Assembly: GCA_009809945.1 (NCBI GenBank)
Contig: WTPW01000196.1
Location: 231,670 to 295,669, forward strand
DNA from: Gigaspora margarita
Taxonomy: Eukaryota > Glomeromycota > Glomeromycetes > Diversisporales > Gigasporaceae
Direction: 5' to 3'
Length of the DNA stretch: 64,000 nucleotides
Part shown: positions 1-11,089 of the stretch, in pieces
Position numbering within the stretch: the first letter of the stretch is position 1
Layout of the letters: each line of letters opens with the position of its first letter
Made by a program: the position numbers and the translations under genes
The notes under the pieces: generated by a model
The model's input: only the letters and a program-made list of their open reading frames with translations
Told to the model about the DNA's origin: nothing
The model's database searches: none

Positions 1-160
1 TATTGAGTGCTTCTGTGACCAAGTTGGATATTATTTGGATATGAACTTGTAAAGGAACTATTCCCCTGTGTAAATGTATTGGTTGAATCTTCGTTTATGG
101 ACTACGATTACTTCATATTTACTGAATGCAGAAGCTTAGCTTAATATATTCAGCTTAAGG

Positions 161-1667
161 TAAAGATGCCTGACGAAATGTTTTTTGCGATGACGAAATG
201 GTTTCGTCATGGTTTCGTCATGACGAAACCTTGACGATTGACGAAACCCCCGACGATTGACGAAATCTATGACGAATTGACGAAATCTATGACGAATTGA
301 CGAATTGACGAAACATATGACGAATTGACGAAACATTGACAAACCTTTAACAATTGATAAACCTTGATAAATCGATTCAGGAACCCCTTTAGCATAATGA
401 TCTTGGATACACCAAACTTAAATTGTTTCAAAAGAATGTTATTTCATTATAAGGTTTCATTGGCTTTTTTCTTTTTTCTTCTTTCGCATGTCACGTGTTC
501 AAATTTATGTCGGGTTGATCCGGAACAGTCAAAATTGTGCACGCGTTTATTTTGTCGATTCCGGATAAATCCGACATATATTCCGAACATGTGCGAAACA
601 GGGACACGGAAAAATTTGGATCCAAATTTTTCCAAATTTTGGCCCAAACGTCCAAATTTTGGCCAAATTTTGTGAATTTTTCGGGTTTCATATGATCTAA
701 CCAATAAAAATAAAGTATTTGGGAACCCGGAAAATCGTGGGCCCAAAATTTTAGATAAAGTCTGGTCGGAAGCTTTAGGAATTGTGGTGCGTGTCTGTCG
801 GGAAGTTTCGGAATTGAAATTTAATAATTTATATTCCAAATAATTCCAAATATTTAAAATTTTACCCAAATATTAGTCTATTTTTTAAATTTTTTACCCA
901 AATTTTATCTAAATATTAGTTAATACCTAAATAAATTTTTGCAATTTGATATCCAAATTTTTCCGTGTCCCTGGTGCGAAAGAAAGGAAGAGAAGCGAAA
1001 ATACTTGAAAACCATTGTTTTAATCGACCTTGGTGCACTAATTAAAAATGACGGGAACGAAATGTTACATATAATGAGCACCAATCTGTCGCTATAGTCA
1101 TCAACAACAACACCTTCTATCTTTACGCGCTTTGTTTATTTACAAAATTTGATTTCCTTTTTTTGATTTGTTATTCGTAAATAAGTAAAATCACGATGGA
1201 TAACGAGAATGTAATGGATATCTTAATATGTATATATTGTTTTCCAACCTATATTGATTCTCTATCGCTACTATTAATTATGCATTATCGCCTGTTCTGT
1301 TAAAACATCGTTTTTTGCTCTTATCGTTATTGACCGCGTGACTTTCCTATGGAATTGCCTAAAAGGTTAATTAGGTTATATTCTCTTGGTGATACGATAT
1401 TAGACGGGTTATTAAAACACTTCTTAATTTTTATAAACGCGGTAATTAACTCTATCTTGTATGAATATAACTCATCAGGTTTCGTCATAGGTTTCGTTAA
1501 TTCGTCATAGGTTTCGTCAATTCGTCATAGATTTCGTCAATTCGTCATAGGTTTCGTCAATCGTCAGGGATTTCGTCAATCGTCAATTCGTCAATTGGAA
1601 GTCACCTGACGAAATGGTTTCGTCATTCGTCAATGACGAATGATTCGTCATTCGTCAGGCATCTTTA
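161..1667. mobile_element. hAT-type non-autonomous element, 1.5 kb
   Basis: The ends are a perfect 17-bp inverted repeat starting TAAAGATGCCTGACGAA. The element is flanked by a perfect 8-bp duplication GCTTAAGG (153-160 and 1668-1675). An 8-bp duplication and a terminus matching YARNG are hAT hallmarks. Inside each end lie arrays of a roughly 20-bp motif built on GTTTCGTCA / TGACGAAAC (about 170-360 and 1480-1650), in opposite orientations, which look like subterminal transposase-binding repeats. No transposase is encoded. A smaller hAT MITE is nested at 599-973. Confidence 0.85.
599..973. mobile_element. Nested hAT MITE (375 bp)
   Basis: The ends read CAGGGACACGGAAAAATT and its inverted complement, and the element is flanked by a perfect 8-bp duplication GTGCGAAA (591-598 and 974-981). 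CAGGG is a classic hAT terminus. It sits inside the 161-1667 element, so it inserted later. A related sequence without the MITE occurs at about 15034-15065. Open frames across this stretch are by-products of the inverted repeat. Confidence 0.88.
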
Positions 1668-1675
1668 GCTTAAGG

Positions 1676-2289
1676 TAATATTGTATTAATCACTCGTGTG
1701 TTTTATTACTCGTGCATAAAATAAAGGGCTTGGCATATATGTGCGTTGTAACTACCGATTGGATATAGATAAGTAATTTATTCTCATAACTAATGGTAGT
1801 TAGCAAATATTTACGTAATTTAGTATGGATGCATGGGCTCACTAATGTCATGTTTCGTTACTAATTTTATTAATATATTCTTTTATTAGAATTGGTTTAT
1901 CATTTATTTATAAGTATAATATTTTGCTTATTCTGCTCGTTTTACTACTTGGTGGGTTAAAAGAGTTATTTTCTAATCTATTCGTACTTGAAATTGTCCT
2001 TCAAAACGTATTAAGGAGGTATTGTTTACATATTTTTACCATTGGTTGGTAAAAGTTCGTAACCAACTGCTGACCCAAATCCAAATTCCACGCCCGAGGC
2101 ACCTCGCAGATACTGCAATACAAGAAAATAAAAAAAATTCTAATTAAATTTCTATATTAAGTCTGTTAATTTCATGCAAGCGTGTTAATGATAAATATAG
2201 AAAAATAAATAAATATATTACTATACACGTATATATTGAAATATGAATTTGACACTGAACATATACACCCTTAACTCGATTGCGAATCA
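1676..2289. other. Intergenic AT-rich DNA, nothing recognised
   Basis: No convincing reading frame, RNA gene or terminal repeat was seen here. The slightly GC-richer part near 2050-2120 has no recognised coding signal. Confidence 0.5.
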
Positions 2290-2552
2290 AAATTTGACAG
2301 ACATCACATTTCACCGACAAATTATTTACCGACAAACCAACAGTTCATTTCACCGAAGCTAATTTCACCAACAAGTTTTTTTCTAAAAAACACACTAACT
2401 TTAACCTTAATTCTACCCTGACCCTAACGACAATGACCAGAATTACTTTGTTGGCGAAATGAGCTTAAGTGAAATAAACTGTCGGTAAAATGAACTTGTC
2501 TAAATGGGGTGTCTATGAAGTGATTGTCGGTGAAATGATTGCCACCCAGTTA
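2290..2552. repeat. GTGGCAATCATTTCACC-family MITE, copy 1
   Basis: This is a near-palindromic element built from repeats of TTTCACCGACAA-like motifs on the left and their complement on the right, ending GATTGCCACCC. Its centre holds CTGACCCTAACGACAATG. Relatives lie at about 19085-19395, 32447-32745 and 32858-33180. The last of these is in opposite orientation and defines the ends and an 8-bp duplication. Confidence 0.7.
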
Positions 2553-2604
2553 CCAATTAGTTAAGTTAGATAATGTATATATTAACAAAATCTATTGGAT
2601 GTTT

Positions 2605-2932
2605 TGTCACAGGCTAAGCCTCAACCCGTGACGCCGTTACCCCTGATGCGGTACCCGCGAGTCAAGGCCGTAACACAAACCCGTGACCGAAAGTAACTCG
2701 GTACCCGAAGTCGTTCCGACCCTAAGATCGTAGTAATTAGTCATGGTGTTAGTAATTATATTATTACCACAGCGCATAAGAAATGTAGTCACTATAGCAT
2801 AGGATAGAGAATAGATTAGTAATAGTATATAAGAGAGACAAAATGTAAACTATTATACTTAGCTTAATCAATAAACTTTCCAAGTTTTGCTTATAATCAA
2901 ACCTGTGGTTCTTAAATTGTCGTTTTGTTACA
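2605..2932 (+). repeat. 5' LTR of the chromovirus
   Basis: It starts TGTCACAGGCTAAGCC and ends TTTTGTTACA. It differs from the 3' LTR by one T/A and one T/C change near its end. A TATATAAGAG motif about two thirds of the way in is a plausible promoter TATA, which would place the transcript start in the last third of the repeat. Confidence 0.96.
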
Positions 2933-3032
2933 GTTTGATTAAGCTACTTTCTTGTCTCGGCTTACCTCCTTGTATAATCCTAGAAAATTAAATTTCTAAT
3001 AAATACTTCTGAAAATAAATAAACAAACAACA

Positions 3033-3986
3033 ATGGCAGAACTTAATGATATCTTAGCCGCCTTACGTCAAATTCAACAAGAAAATCAAGTATTGCGTCA
3101 AGAGGATGCGGAGCTCCGGAATGCAATAGCCCAACTCTAGATGCAAGAAGCAGTCCCTATTCATGAAGCAGCCGGCCCTATCCAGCAAAGAGAACCAAAA
3201 ATCAGTCTTCCGGATAAGTTTGATGGAACCCGTACTAAATTCAGAGGGTTTATCAATCAAGTTCGACTTGTCATCCGGATGCAACCAAATCGGTACCCGG
3301 ATGGCCAGACTCAAGTAGGACTTATCGGAAGTTTGCTGACTGGCCCAGCCCTTGCATGGTTCGCACCACTTCTTGAAACTGAAGATATAGTACTTGGAGA
3401 TTTTGATGATTTTGTTAGAGAGTTCGAATCCACATTTGGAGAAATGGACAAGGCTAGAACAGCAGCAAACAAAATTCGGAAACTTACCCAAGGCAACAAA
3501 CCAGCCTCTAGTTACGCCTCTGAGTTTCGTTAGGTCGCTAATGACCTTGATTGGGGGGAGACAGCACTAATGGACCAATTTAGAACTGGACTAAGAAATG
3601 ATGTAAAAGATTTACTACTTACCATGGACGACCCCACTTCTCTTAATGATGCTATTACCAAAGCTGTCCGGTGTGACAATCGACTTTTTGAAAGATGTCG
3701 AGAACGTCAGCAGAGTAATTATACTAATTGGAATCAACCAATAACTTCCAGTACGGACAGTTCAGGTCCAGACCCCATGCAACTTGATTTAGTAAGGTCA
3801 CGCACCCTTTCCAGTGAAGAAAAGCGAAGACGTAGGGTGAACAACCTTTGTTTGTATTGTGGTGAATCCGGTCACTTCGCTAAGACCTGCAAGAAAAAGG
3901 ACAATAGCAGTCCATGGCATCGGGTTGACATGGCTGTTGTAACTCAAGATCAAGTGTCGGGAAAAGAGGAGCCCCAACTGCAGTAG
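3033..3986 (+). pseudogene. gag: gag of the chromovirus, with two in-frame TAG codons
   Basis: The frame opens with ATG at 3033, about 100 bases after the 5' LTR. It starts with a Gln/Glu-rich probable coiled coil, followed by a retrotransposon capsid region (about 3190-3530; the GPALAWFAPL block is typical). Near the C-terminus is a CCHC zinc knuckle with spacing C-X2-C-X4-H-X4-C (CLYCGESGHFAKTC, about 3859-3900), which binds RNA during packaging. Two in-frame TAG codons (3138-3140 and 3531-3533) break it, each where a CAG glutamine codon would fit. The normal stop is TAG at 3984. The last codons overlap the frameshift signal that would give Gag-Pol. The protein forms virus-like particles in the cytoplasm in this family. 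Confidence 0.9.
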
Positions 3987-4001
3987 GGGACCTGCAGTTG
4001 G
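3959..4001 (+). promoter_or_regulatory. -1 programmed ribosomal frameshift signal (gag to pol)
   Basis: The heptamer GGGAAAA (3959-3965) is phased as G GGA AAA in the gag frame, matching the X XXY YYZ rule. After an 8-nt spacer comes a perfect 10-bp stem, CCAACTGCAG (3974-3983) with CTGCAGTTGG (3992-4001), closing an 8-nt loop. The gag stop TAG (3984-3986) starts the loop. A -1 slip enters the pol frame, which is open from there into protease. Heptamer, spacing and stem all meet the criteria for recoding signals; activity has not been tested. Confidence 0.82.
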
Positions 4002-7000
4002 AAGCCAAAGAAATTGTTTACCCCTTACAACTAACCCCAATAAATGCTTTCACCATACCTGTATCCTTAGGGCTTTCAGCTAATTCGATGACATGTGTTA
4101 ATGCATTAATCGACTCAGGAGCATCAGCTTGTTTTTTGGATTCCACTTATGCGTATGTTCTTCAGTTACCTGTAAGAAAGAAAAGCACACCACTGTCAGT
4201 AGAAGTGGTTGATGGATGTGAAATCGCTTCCGGTGCAGTTATCCATGAAACAGGGCCACTAAAACTTCGTTATCTGAATCATTGTGAAGAAATCACATTC
4301 AATCTGATTCCTTTAGCACACCACCCAATTATTCTAGGGTTATCGTGGTTAAGTATACACAACCCAACGATTAATTGGCAGCAATGTACATTGACCTTTT
4401 CCGATGCTGCTTGTACATGCCATTTTCAGCAGCAAGATAAAGGGGAACGCCTCTGTCATATGACTTCTTTGAAGGAAATCCCAGGTGCACGTGCACTAAC
4501 GCTGCCTACAAAATATACTAGTTTTAGTGATGTATTCAGTGAAAAGAAGGCTGGAAATTTACCCGTACACAGGTCTTATGATTGTGCTATTGATTTACTA
4601 CCCAGGGAGCAACCTCCATGGGGACCGATTTATGAGTTATCCGAACTGGAATTAAGGACCTTAAAGCAGTATATTGAAGAAAATCTGGCCAAAGGCCATA
4701 TCCGATACTCGAAATCCCCTGCTAGTGCCCCCATGCTATTTGTCAAAAAGAAAGATGGAACTCTGCGGCTATGCGTGGACTATAGAGGGTTAAATCATGT
4801 TACCATAAAAAATAGATACCCACTTCCGCTCGTATCCAAATTGTTACATCGTCTTGCCGAGGCCCGTATTTTTACTAAAATTGATTTGAGAAGTGCATAT
4901 AATTTAGTTAGAATCAGACCTGGTAATGAATGGAAAACTGCATTCCGTACATGTTATGGACACTTCGAGTATTTGGTGATGCCATTTGGCCTCACCAATG
5001 CTCCTGCAGTCTTCCAACATTTGATGAATAATGTTCTTCGCGAGTTCTTAGTTAGTTTTGTTATTGTATACTTGGACGATATACTGATCTATTCAGCAAA
5101 CTCGAATGAACATGTGGTGCATGTAAAAATGGTACTTGACCGACTTCGTCAATTTGGTCTATATGCTAAACTCGAAAAATGTGAGTTCGATAAGACCAGT
5201 GTGGAATTTTTGGGCTATTTAATCACACCTGACGGTATACAAATGGATGCAAAAAAGGTAGATACACTACTCACCTGGCCGGTCCCAACAACTCTTCGGG
5301 AGGTATAGCAATTTCTAGGATTTGCAAATTAATATAGACAATTCGTCCGAAACTACTCACAACTCGAAACTCCTTTAACAAACTTAACTTGCTGATCTAA
5401 TAATCTATTCCAATGGACGGCAGCGGCCACTCTAGCCTTTACTGCATTAAAAACTGCTTTTACCACAGCCCCTTTCCTTGCTCACGCTGATCCGGCAAAA
5501 CAGTTTTTCCTAGAAACTGATGCATCTGATTACGCGTTAGGTGCAATTCTATCACAATATCAAGAAGATGGCCTCCTTCATCCCGTTGCTTTTTTTTCCC
5601 AGAAGTTTAGTCCTGCAGAGGTCAATTATGATATTTATGAAAAAGAGCTTCTAGCAATAGTTACTGCCTTTAAACAATGGCGTCACTATCTTGAAGGTGC
5701 TCAATATAAGACGATTATATATTGTGATCACAAAAATCTGCAACAATTCGCCACTTCCAAAATTCTCAATCGTCGACAAGCCCGTTGGTCGTTATTATTA
5801 TCTAATTTTGACTTTGAGATATCCTTCTGACCTGGAAAAGATCAAAAAAATGCAGATGCTCTGTCACGGAGATCTGATTATAAATTAATTTCAACAACCC
5901 CATGACCTACTACAATATTGGACCCAAATAAATTAGCAATTAATGCAGTATCGACTGTATCTGATAATAAGGACTTACTGAGTCATATCCGTCTCCAGTT
6001 GCAGTCAGACCCTCTTGCTCAAGAAGTGATCAAACAATTGGATAAGACCAACTTGAAGCCAAAGTATCAAAATTTTTCTTATGACGATGGGCTCATATAC
6101 AGGAATGGACTCCTATATGTACCTGGAATGACAGAAAAATTAGAGATTTTACAAGCACGACATGACTCGAGGATAGCTGGTCATTTTGGGGTAACTAAAA
6201 CTGTTGAATTAGTATCCAGGGACTACTGGTGGCCTAAACTCCAATTCTTTATACAAGAGTATATCATAACATGCGATATATGTAGCAGATCGAAAACACC
6301 AAAACATTATCCTTATGGGCTCTTGTTACCATTACCAATCCCTTCTCGTCAGTGCCAGTCCATAACCATGGACTTCATAGTTCGCTTACCAATATCTTCA
6401 GGATTCGACTCCATCTTAGTAGTAGTAGACAGATTAACCAAAATGGCTCATTTTATAGCATGCAATAATAAAATATCTGCAGAACAAACAGCTCAATTAG
6501 TGTTGAAAGACGTAGTTCGATTGCATGGCATCCCTGAGGAAATTATATCTAACAGGGGACCCCAATTCACCTCTCATTTTTGGAAACACCTTTTCAATGT
6601 CCTAGGGACGAAAATTAACTTGTCGTCCGCCTTCCATCCTCAATCAGATAGTCAGAGTGAAAGGGTTAACCAGGTATTGGAACAATATTTAAGGTGTTTC
6701 ATAAACTACCACCAAGATGACTGGGTCACGTTGTTACCTCTAGCCGAGTTTGCATATAACAACTCGGTGCATGCATCAACCAATACCTCCCCATTTTTTG
6801 CCAACTATGAATTTCATCCTTGTTTTGATATTCGAATGCCAAAGCATTGTGATGTACCGGCCGTTGAAGATAAAGCGATTCAACTACAGCAAATAAAACA
6901 GAACCTTGTACAAGAATTAGAAAGAGCACAAAGACGTTATAAAAAAAATGCGGATAAATTGCGCCATGAACTCCTCATTATAAACCTGGTGATAAAGTAT

Positions 7001-7551
7001 GGTTATTAAAGCGTAATATTACTACCAAACGTCCCTGTGATAAATTAGACTATAGGAAGTTGGGCCCTTATTGCATCAAGGAACAGATTAACCCGGTTGC
7101 TTTTAGTTTAGACTTACCTACTTCACTCAAGACCCACAATGTATTTCACGTTTCCTTACTAGAATCATATACTGAGAACGAGTTTCCTGCCAGACAAGTT
7201 GACCCACCACCGCCTGTTATGATTGAAGACGAGCCTGCGTACGAAGTTGAAAGAATACTGGATTCAAAAATTTCAAGGGGGAAACTTTATTACTTGGTAG
7301 ATTGGAAAGGCTATGATCCGAGTGGGCGATCCTGGGAACCATGTAAAAATGTAGCTTACGCACAGGACGCTGTACAGAAATTTCACCTTCAATACCCGCA
7401 CAAGCCAAGTCAAACAACAATAAAAAGCGGACAAAAGAAGGGGCTTAGGGGGAAGATAATGTCACAGGCTAAGCCTCAACCCGTGACGCCGTTACCCCTG
7501 ATGCGGTACCCGCGAGTCAAGGCCGTAACACAAACCCGTGACCGAAAGTAA
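3998..7551 (+). pseudogene. pol: pol of the chromovirus: PR-RT-RH-INT-chromodomain, multiply disrupted
   Basis: Pol lies in the -1 frame relative to gag. Domains in order: aspartic protease (DSGAS active site, about 4112-4126); reverse transcriptase (about 4680-5190, YLDD at 5068-5079); RNase H (about 5500-5840, first Asp at 5519); integrase with an HHCC zinc region (about 6150-6290) and catalytic core; C-terminal chromodomain (about 7220-7400, VERILD and YYLVDWKGY blocks), which tethers integration to marked chromatin in chromoviruses. Breaks: stops at 5306 (TAG), 5330 (TAA), 5393, 5828 and 5903 (TGA), and a one-base deletion near 6970 that moves the rest into another frame. The second integrase carboxylate is also lost: codon 6551-6553 reads Asn where the family has Asp, while the Glu at 6659 is kept. 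The element is dead in cis. Confidence 0.93.
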
Positions 7552-7787
7552 CTCGGTACCCGAAGTCGTTCCGACCCTAAGATCGTAGTAATTAGTCATG
7601 GTGTTAGTAATTATATTATTACCACAGCGCATAAGAAATGTAGTCACTATAGCATAGGATAGAGAATAGATTAGTAATAGTATATAAGAGAGACAAAATG
7701 TAAACTATTATACTTAGCTTAATCAATAAACTTTCCAAGTTTTGCTTAAAATCAAACCCGTGGTTCTTAAATTGTCGTTTTGTTACA
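7460..7787 (+). repeat. 3' LTR of the chromovirus
   Basis: It is identical to the 5' LTR except at two positions near its end. It is preceded by the purine-rich tract AGGGGGAAGA, the expected plus-strand primer, and followed by the target duplicate TGTTT. Confidence 0.96.
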
Positions 7788-7792
7788 TGTTT

Positions 7793-9196
7793 AGAAAAAA
7801 TTATGCTAGATAATTCTATCTATACATAATATCTAGTACTAACTCCCGTTCCTGGTTTCGCGTGACTGCATCGCGCAGCTACTTATACTTAAATTAATGA
7901 ATGTTATTTATACTCACAGGCTGAATTAATTAAATTGCAAATATTCATAATTTAACTACTGTAAGTTCATGAACTCCGTTCCTGGTATATCATTTTAGAA
8001 AACCAATATACGTATATATGCAGTTAAATACAGTATGCACTGTACTTTAAAGCAAATGCTAATCTGGCAAAATCATATCAGCTATACATATTATTCAGGA
8101 ATATTATTTTCAGATATTATTCAAGCCACCTTAATTCACATGCTCTAGCGATGTAAACTTAATTAAAATAATTTGGTATTATAAAATCTAAAAATTAAAA
8201 ATAAAAATATTTTTGCATTTTTTAATAATTTTTGTATTATTTAAAAGGCCGATAATGTGCATAAGTTTTTGAACTATGATAAATTTGTAGAAGTTGATTC
8301 GTTAAAATAAATTGATCATATGATTTATCAATGATAAAATAATTATTGTACTATTATAAAATTTTTTTGCTTTTATAATTCTAAAATTAATTATGATATA
8401 CTTTAATCTTTATAATTATCAAAACAATAATATTTTCGAAAAATAAAATTATTTCTGTGATTAAATTTAATTAAGTTTACATCCCTAGTACGTACGTACC
8501 AGTACGTTTATATTTATTTAATTCTTATGCATAGAATAAAACCTGCTTTAAAATATCTTCTAATCGGGTTTTATTCACGATAGTACAAGGATCAATTGAT
8601 CAAATTGCGATTTATTTGAAATTTTTCGACTAAGCCGACTAAGCCGATAAAATTTCATCGGCTTGGTCGGTCGAAAAATTTTGATCGACAGGATCACTAT
8701 TTTTAATAACATTCAAATTTCTCATAATACATCGATTTAAACTTTGTTGTTTTGTCACGAAGTATTAATTAAATTATTTATCACACAAAGGTTATATTTG
8801 TTTTGTGCATTTTAAAAATGTTATTTATTTTACTATATTATAGTTTTGTACTTCGATAATAATATAAAACTATCTGAGCTGGAAGCTATTTAAAACGAAA
8901 ACAAAAAAAAAAAAAGTTGAAATTCACTTATTAAATTTTTAAAAATTGTCTTATTAGCGAGTGTTGACATGTGTTTCTTTTTTATCAAAGTTTATGATTT
9001 GATTTGATGGATAAGTTTGGGTAATGATCGTTCCTGAAATTAATGCACCTGATTGGTTATGATTAAGGTGATCAGCTAACCAAACAAATTTCATGATCAT
9101 CCTCGACAATTATATTCTAAATTTTTGTGTAACTTGGATCGAATTCAATTTATTCTGCAGTATGTAGATCACATTTCGTGTAACAAATAATATATT
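7793..9196. other. AT-rich non-coding DNA with dispersed repeat fragments
   Basis: No gene was found. The stretch at about 7890-7960 (TTATTTATACTCACAGGC and onward) matches the DNA flanking the 36367-37794 element and serves as its empty site. About 8507-8560 is one of several copies of a dispersed AT-rich repeat (others near 31410, 41650 and 41765). A strong hairpin lies at about 8622-8690, with arms around TTTTTCGACTAAGCCGA and TCGGCTTGGTCGGTCGAAAAA; it may be a small MITE core. Confidence 0.5.
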
Positions 9197-9440
9197 TATG
9201 GGGACTTGTCAGTAGAAAAGTTTCCGAAGTAAAAGTTTTTTAAACTTTGAATTAAAATATTCCAATAACACTAAACTAAATTTGATAATTTTTTTTTATA
9301 TTTTAATTTTATGCAGTTATAAAATTAAATGAAAATATTTTTATTTAATTTGATTTAGTAGTTATTGAGCTATTCTAATTTAAAATTTAAAAAAAAAGTG
9401 GTAAAAACTTTTTACCCCTTTGATACTGACGAGCCCCATA
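9197..9440. mobile_element. TATGGGG-family MITE, copy 1
   Basis: The inverted ends read TATGGGGACTTGTCAGTAGA and the complement of GACGAGCCCCATA. In reverse complement it aligns along its whole length with 24194-24446. The TIR type and the TA duplication of the other copy suggest a Tc1/mariner-like family. Confidence 0.75.
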
Positions 9441-10569
9441 TATACAGATATATATTATAATATAATAATAGGCGGTAGTGTAAATTAGAAATTTCCTTTT
9501 TGGATCTATAATAATTATAATTAAAGGTTTTCAATTTTGCCAGATCGTTTTTTCTATATTTGTATATGTAGTGTAATAATTGCGTACATTTGTAACTAGA
9601 TTTCTTAAATGCCATAAATAGTTATGTGACTTTTTTGTAGCTTCTTCAAACATGGGATCTACAGCCAAAATTTCCTTGCAATTCTAGGAAAGAAAATTTT
9701 CTACCGTCATTTTTGTAATACTTTACAAGTGTAAACAAGTGCAAGCATAGGTACAAGAAGAATTATTGCTCTCGCAATATTATTTTTACAACCAAAAAAA
9801 AATTATGATATATACAAATAGCGATGAAAAGGTTTCGTGTTTACGGTTTTATTAGTCTCTACCTAGATTCATAAATATGTTTCGACATTTTTTTTTTGTT
9901 TTTTTTTTTTTTTTTTGTTTTTTNTACACTGATCGTCAAAGATCAAACAAATGTTTGTGACGAAGATTTTTTTTTGTTTTTTGAATGAATTCACAACAAA
10001 CTCTGAGTTGCGAACCAGTAAAAACCTGCTATGTAGATACGTTATTTGATTGTTGACAAATCAACCTACCATCTACGTACGTACATAAATTATGACCCAC
10101 GAGGGTGATCAAATCAATGTCTAAATTTAGTTAATCTGAAATAAGCTAAAACCTGTTGCGATGTAAATATTAACCTTGTGACTACGAATTTTAAATAAGA
10201 ACCTGATACATACCAAAGCTTGATTAATTATGCATTACTTTGTTCAGTTCTTTTTTTTTCCAATGTTTTCATATTACGTTTTAAAAATACCATCCTATCA
10301 AATAACTTGGATTAAATAACGTTCTTTTCGAACTCATAACATTCCCGCATCAGAAATCAAGCTCGCTTGTTATGCTTGTTGCAGGGATTGAAAGATATTT
10401 TCTCTTAAGATTAGAAAATGCCATTTTTGTAATTACCACAATGATTATTATCCTAATAACGATAAAAATATATTAAGAAAAAAATACTGAATAAAATAAC
10501 AATAATATAAATAAAATAATCTTGCGAAACATTGCCGTAATGAAGAAAGATGATGAATCAGATTCGCGG
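9441..10569. other. Non-coding AT-rich DNA
   Basis: There is no supported gene. A T-homopolymer region at about 9889-9925 contains the only ambiguous base in the window (an n at about 9924), so the assembly is uncertain there. Confidence 0.5.
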
Positions 10570-10767
10570 TTAATCCTCTATAATTTTGATTCTTTGAGTG
10601 CATCGTTTATTATCTTTTATCAACTGACATTCACCATAGTGGGTTTCTTCACCATATTTATTAGTTACTACAGCTGAACCAAAGTGCTGCCAAACCCAGG
10701 ATCGCTCTAATTTTGTTTTTTTTTTTATGGTATCAAATCTTAACATTAATTCCATGATACTGTGCAA
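10570..10767 (-). pseudogene. BED zinc-finger fragment, hAT-transposase type
   Basis: The minus-strand frame contains a BED-finger signature: SWVWQHFGSA, then HYGECQLIK...RC, followed by a His-rich stretch (NLIHHL) that is only reached in the neighbouring frame below 10570, so there is an indel. BED fingers bind DNA and form the N-terminus of many fungal hAT transposases. Upstream sequence in the same frame (about 10770-10930) is shared with 53261-53473, where the copy stops just before the finger. No catalytic domain follows, so this is a relic. A domesticated BED protein is a less likely alternative. Confidence 0.55.
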
Positions 10768-11089
10768 TGCAATGTGTTTGGATTGTGCATCAGTAATGAA
10801 ATTTGAGTCATTTAAGCTATTAATTAATAATGTTAGAATAATTTTAATTGTAATCCTGTTAGTATAACTTCTATTATTTTCATAATTATTGAGTTCTAAT
10901 TTTTTTAGAATTTATATAAAAATGTATAGCGCAAACAATCTTCACTTGGAATTTTTTAGCATGCGATTTTCTAAATTAGAATAATAATAATAAAATATCA
11001 TAAAATATCATAAAAATTGTTGAAATTATGAAGATTATATTTACTGTATAATTAATCTCAACATATCATCTATTTGTATAATTTATAAA

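Larger units (their letters stand above)
2605..7787 (+). mobile_element. Complete Ty3/gypsy chromovirus (LTR retrotransposon)
   Basis: Two 328-bp LTRs (TG...CA) enclose gag, protease, reverse transcriptase, RNase H, integrase and chromodomain in Ty3/gypsy order. The host duplication TGTTT (2600-2604 and 7788-7792) is perfect, and the LTRs differ at only 2 of 328 positions, so the copy is young. A purine-rich tract (about 7447-7456) precedes the 3' LTR. No clear tRNA primer site was seen after the 5' LTR, where the sequence begins GTTTGATTAAGC. Coding is broken throughout, so this copy cannot be autonomous. Confidence 0.96.

Noticed and set aside
170..360. Regular short repeats near 170-360 and 1480-1650 as a possible CRISPR array
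   Set aside because: The repeats are contiguous, degenerate and lack unique spacers; they are subterminal repeats of a hAT element in a eukaryotic genome.
364..869. Overlapping open frames of 66-140 residues on both strands
   Set aside because: They lie across a nested MITE with long inverted ends; the frames follow the repeat symmetry and have no recognisable domain.
2415..2435. CCCTGACCCTAACG and similar GGGTTAGGGT words (also near 15170 and 33010) as telomere-like DNA
   Set aside because: Each is a single short occurrence inside a MITE or intergenic DNA, not a tandem TTAGGG array.
5691..5888. 65-residue open frame inside pol
   Set aside because: It is in a different frame from pol and overlaps the RNase H coding region, which is clearly readable in the pol frame.
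3033..7551. Alternative genetic code with TAG read as Gln
   Set aside because: The gag terminator is itself TAG at the frameshift site, other stops are TAA and TGA, and the element also has a frameshift and a catalytic substitution, so decay is simpler.
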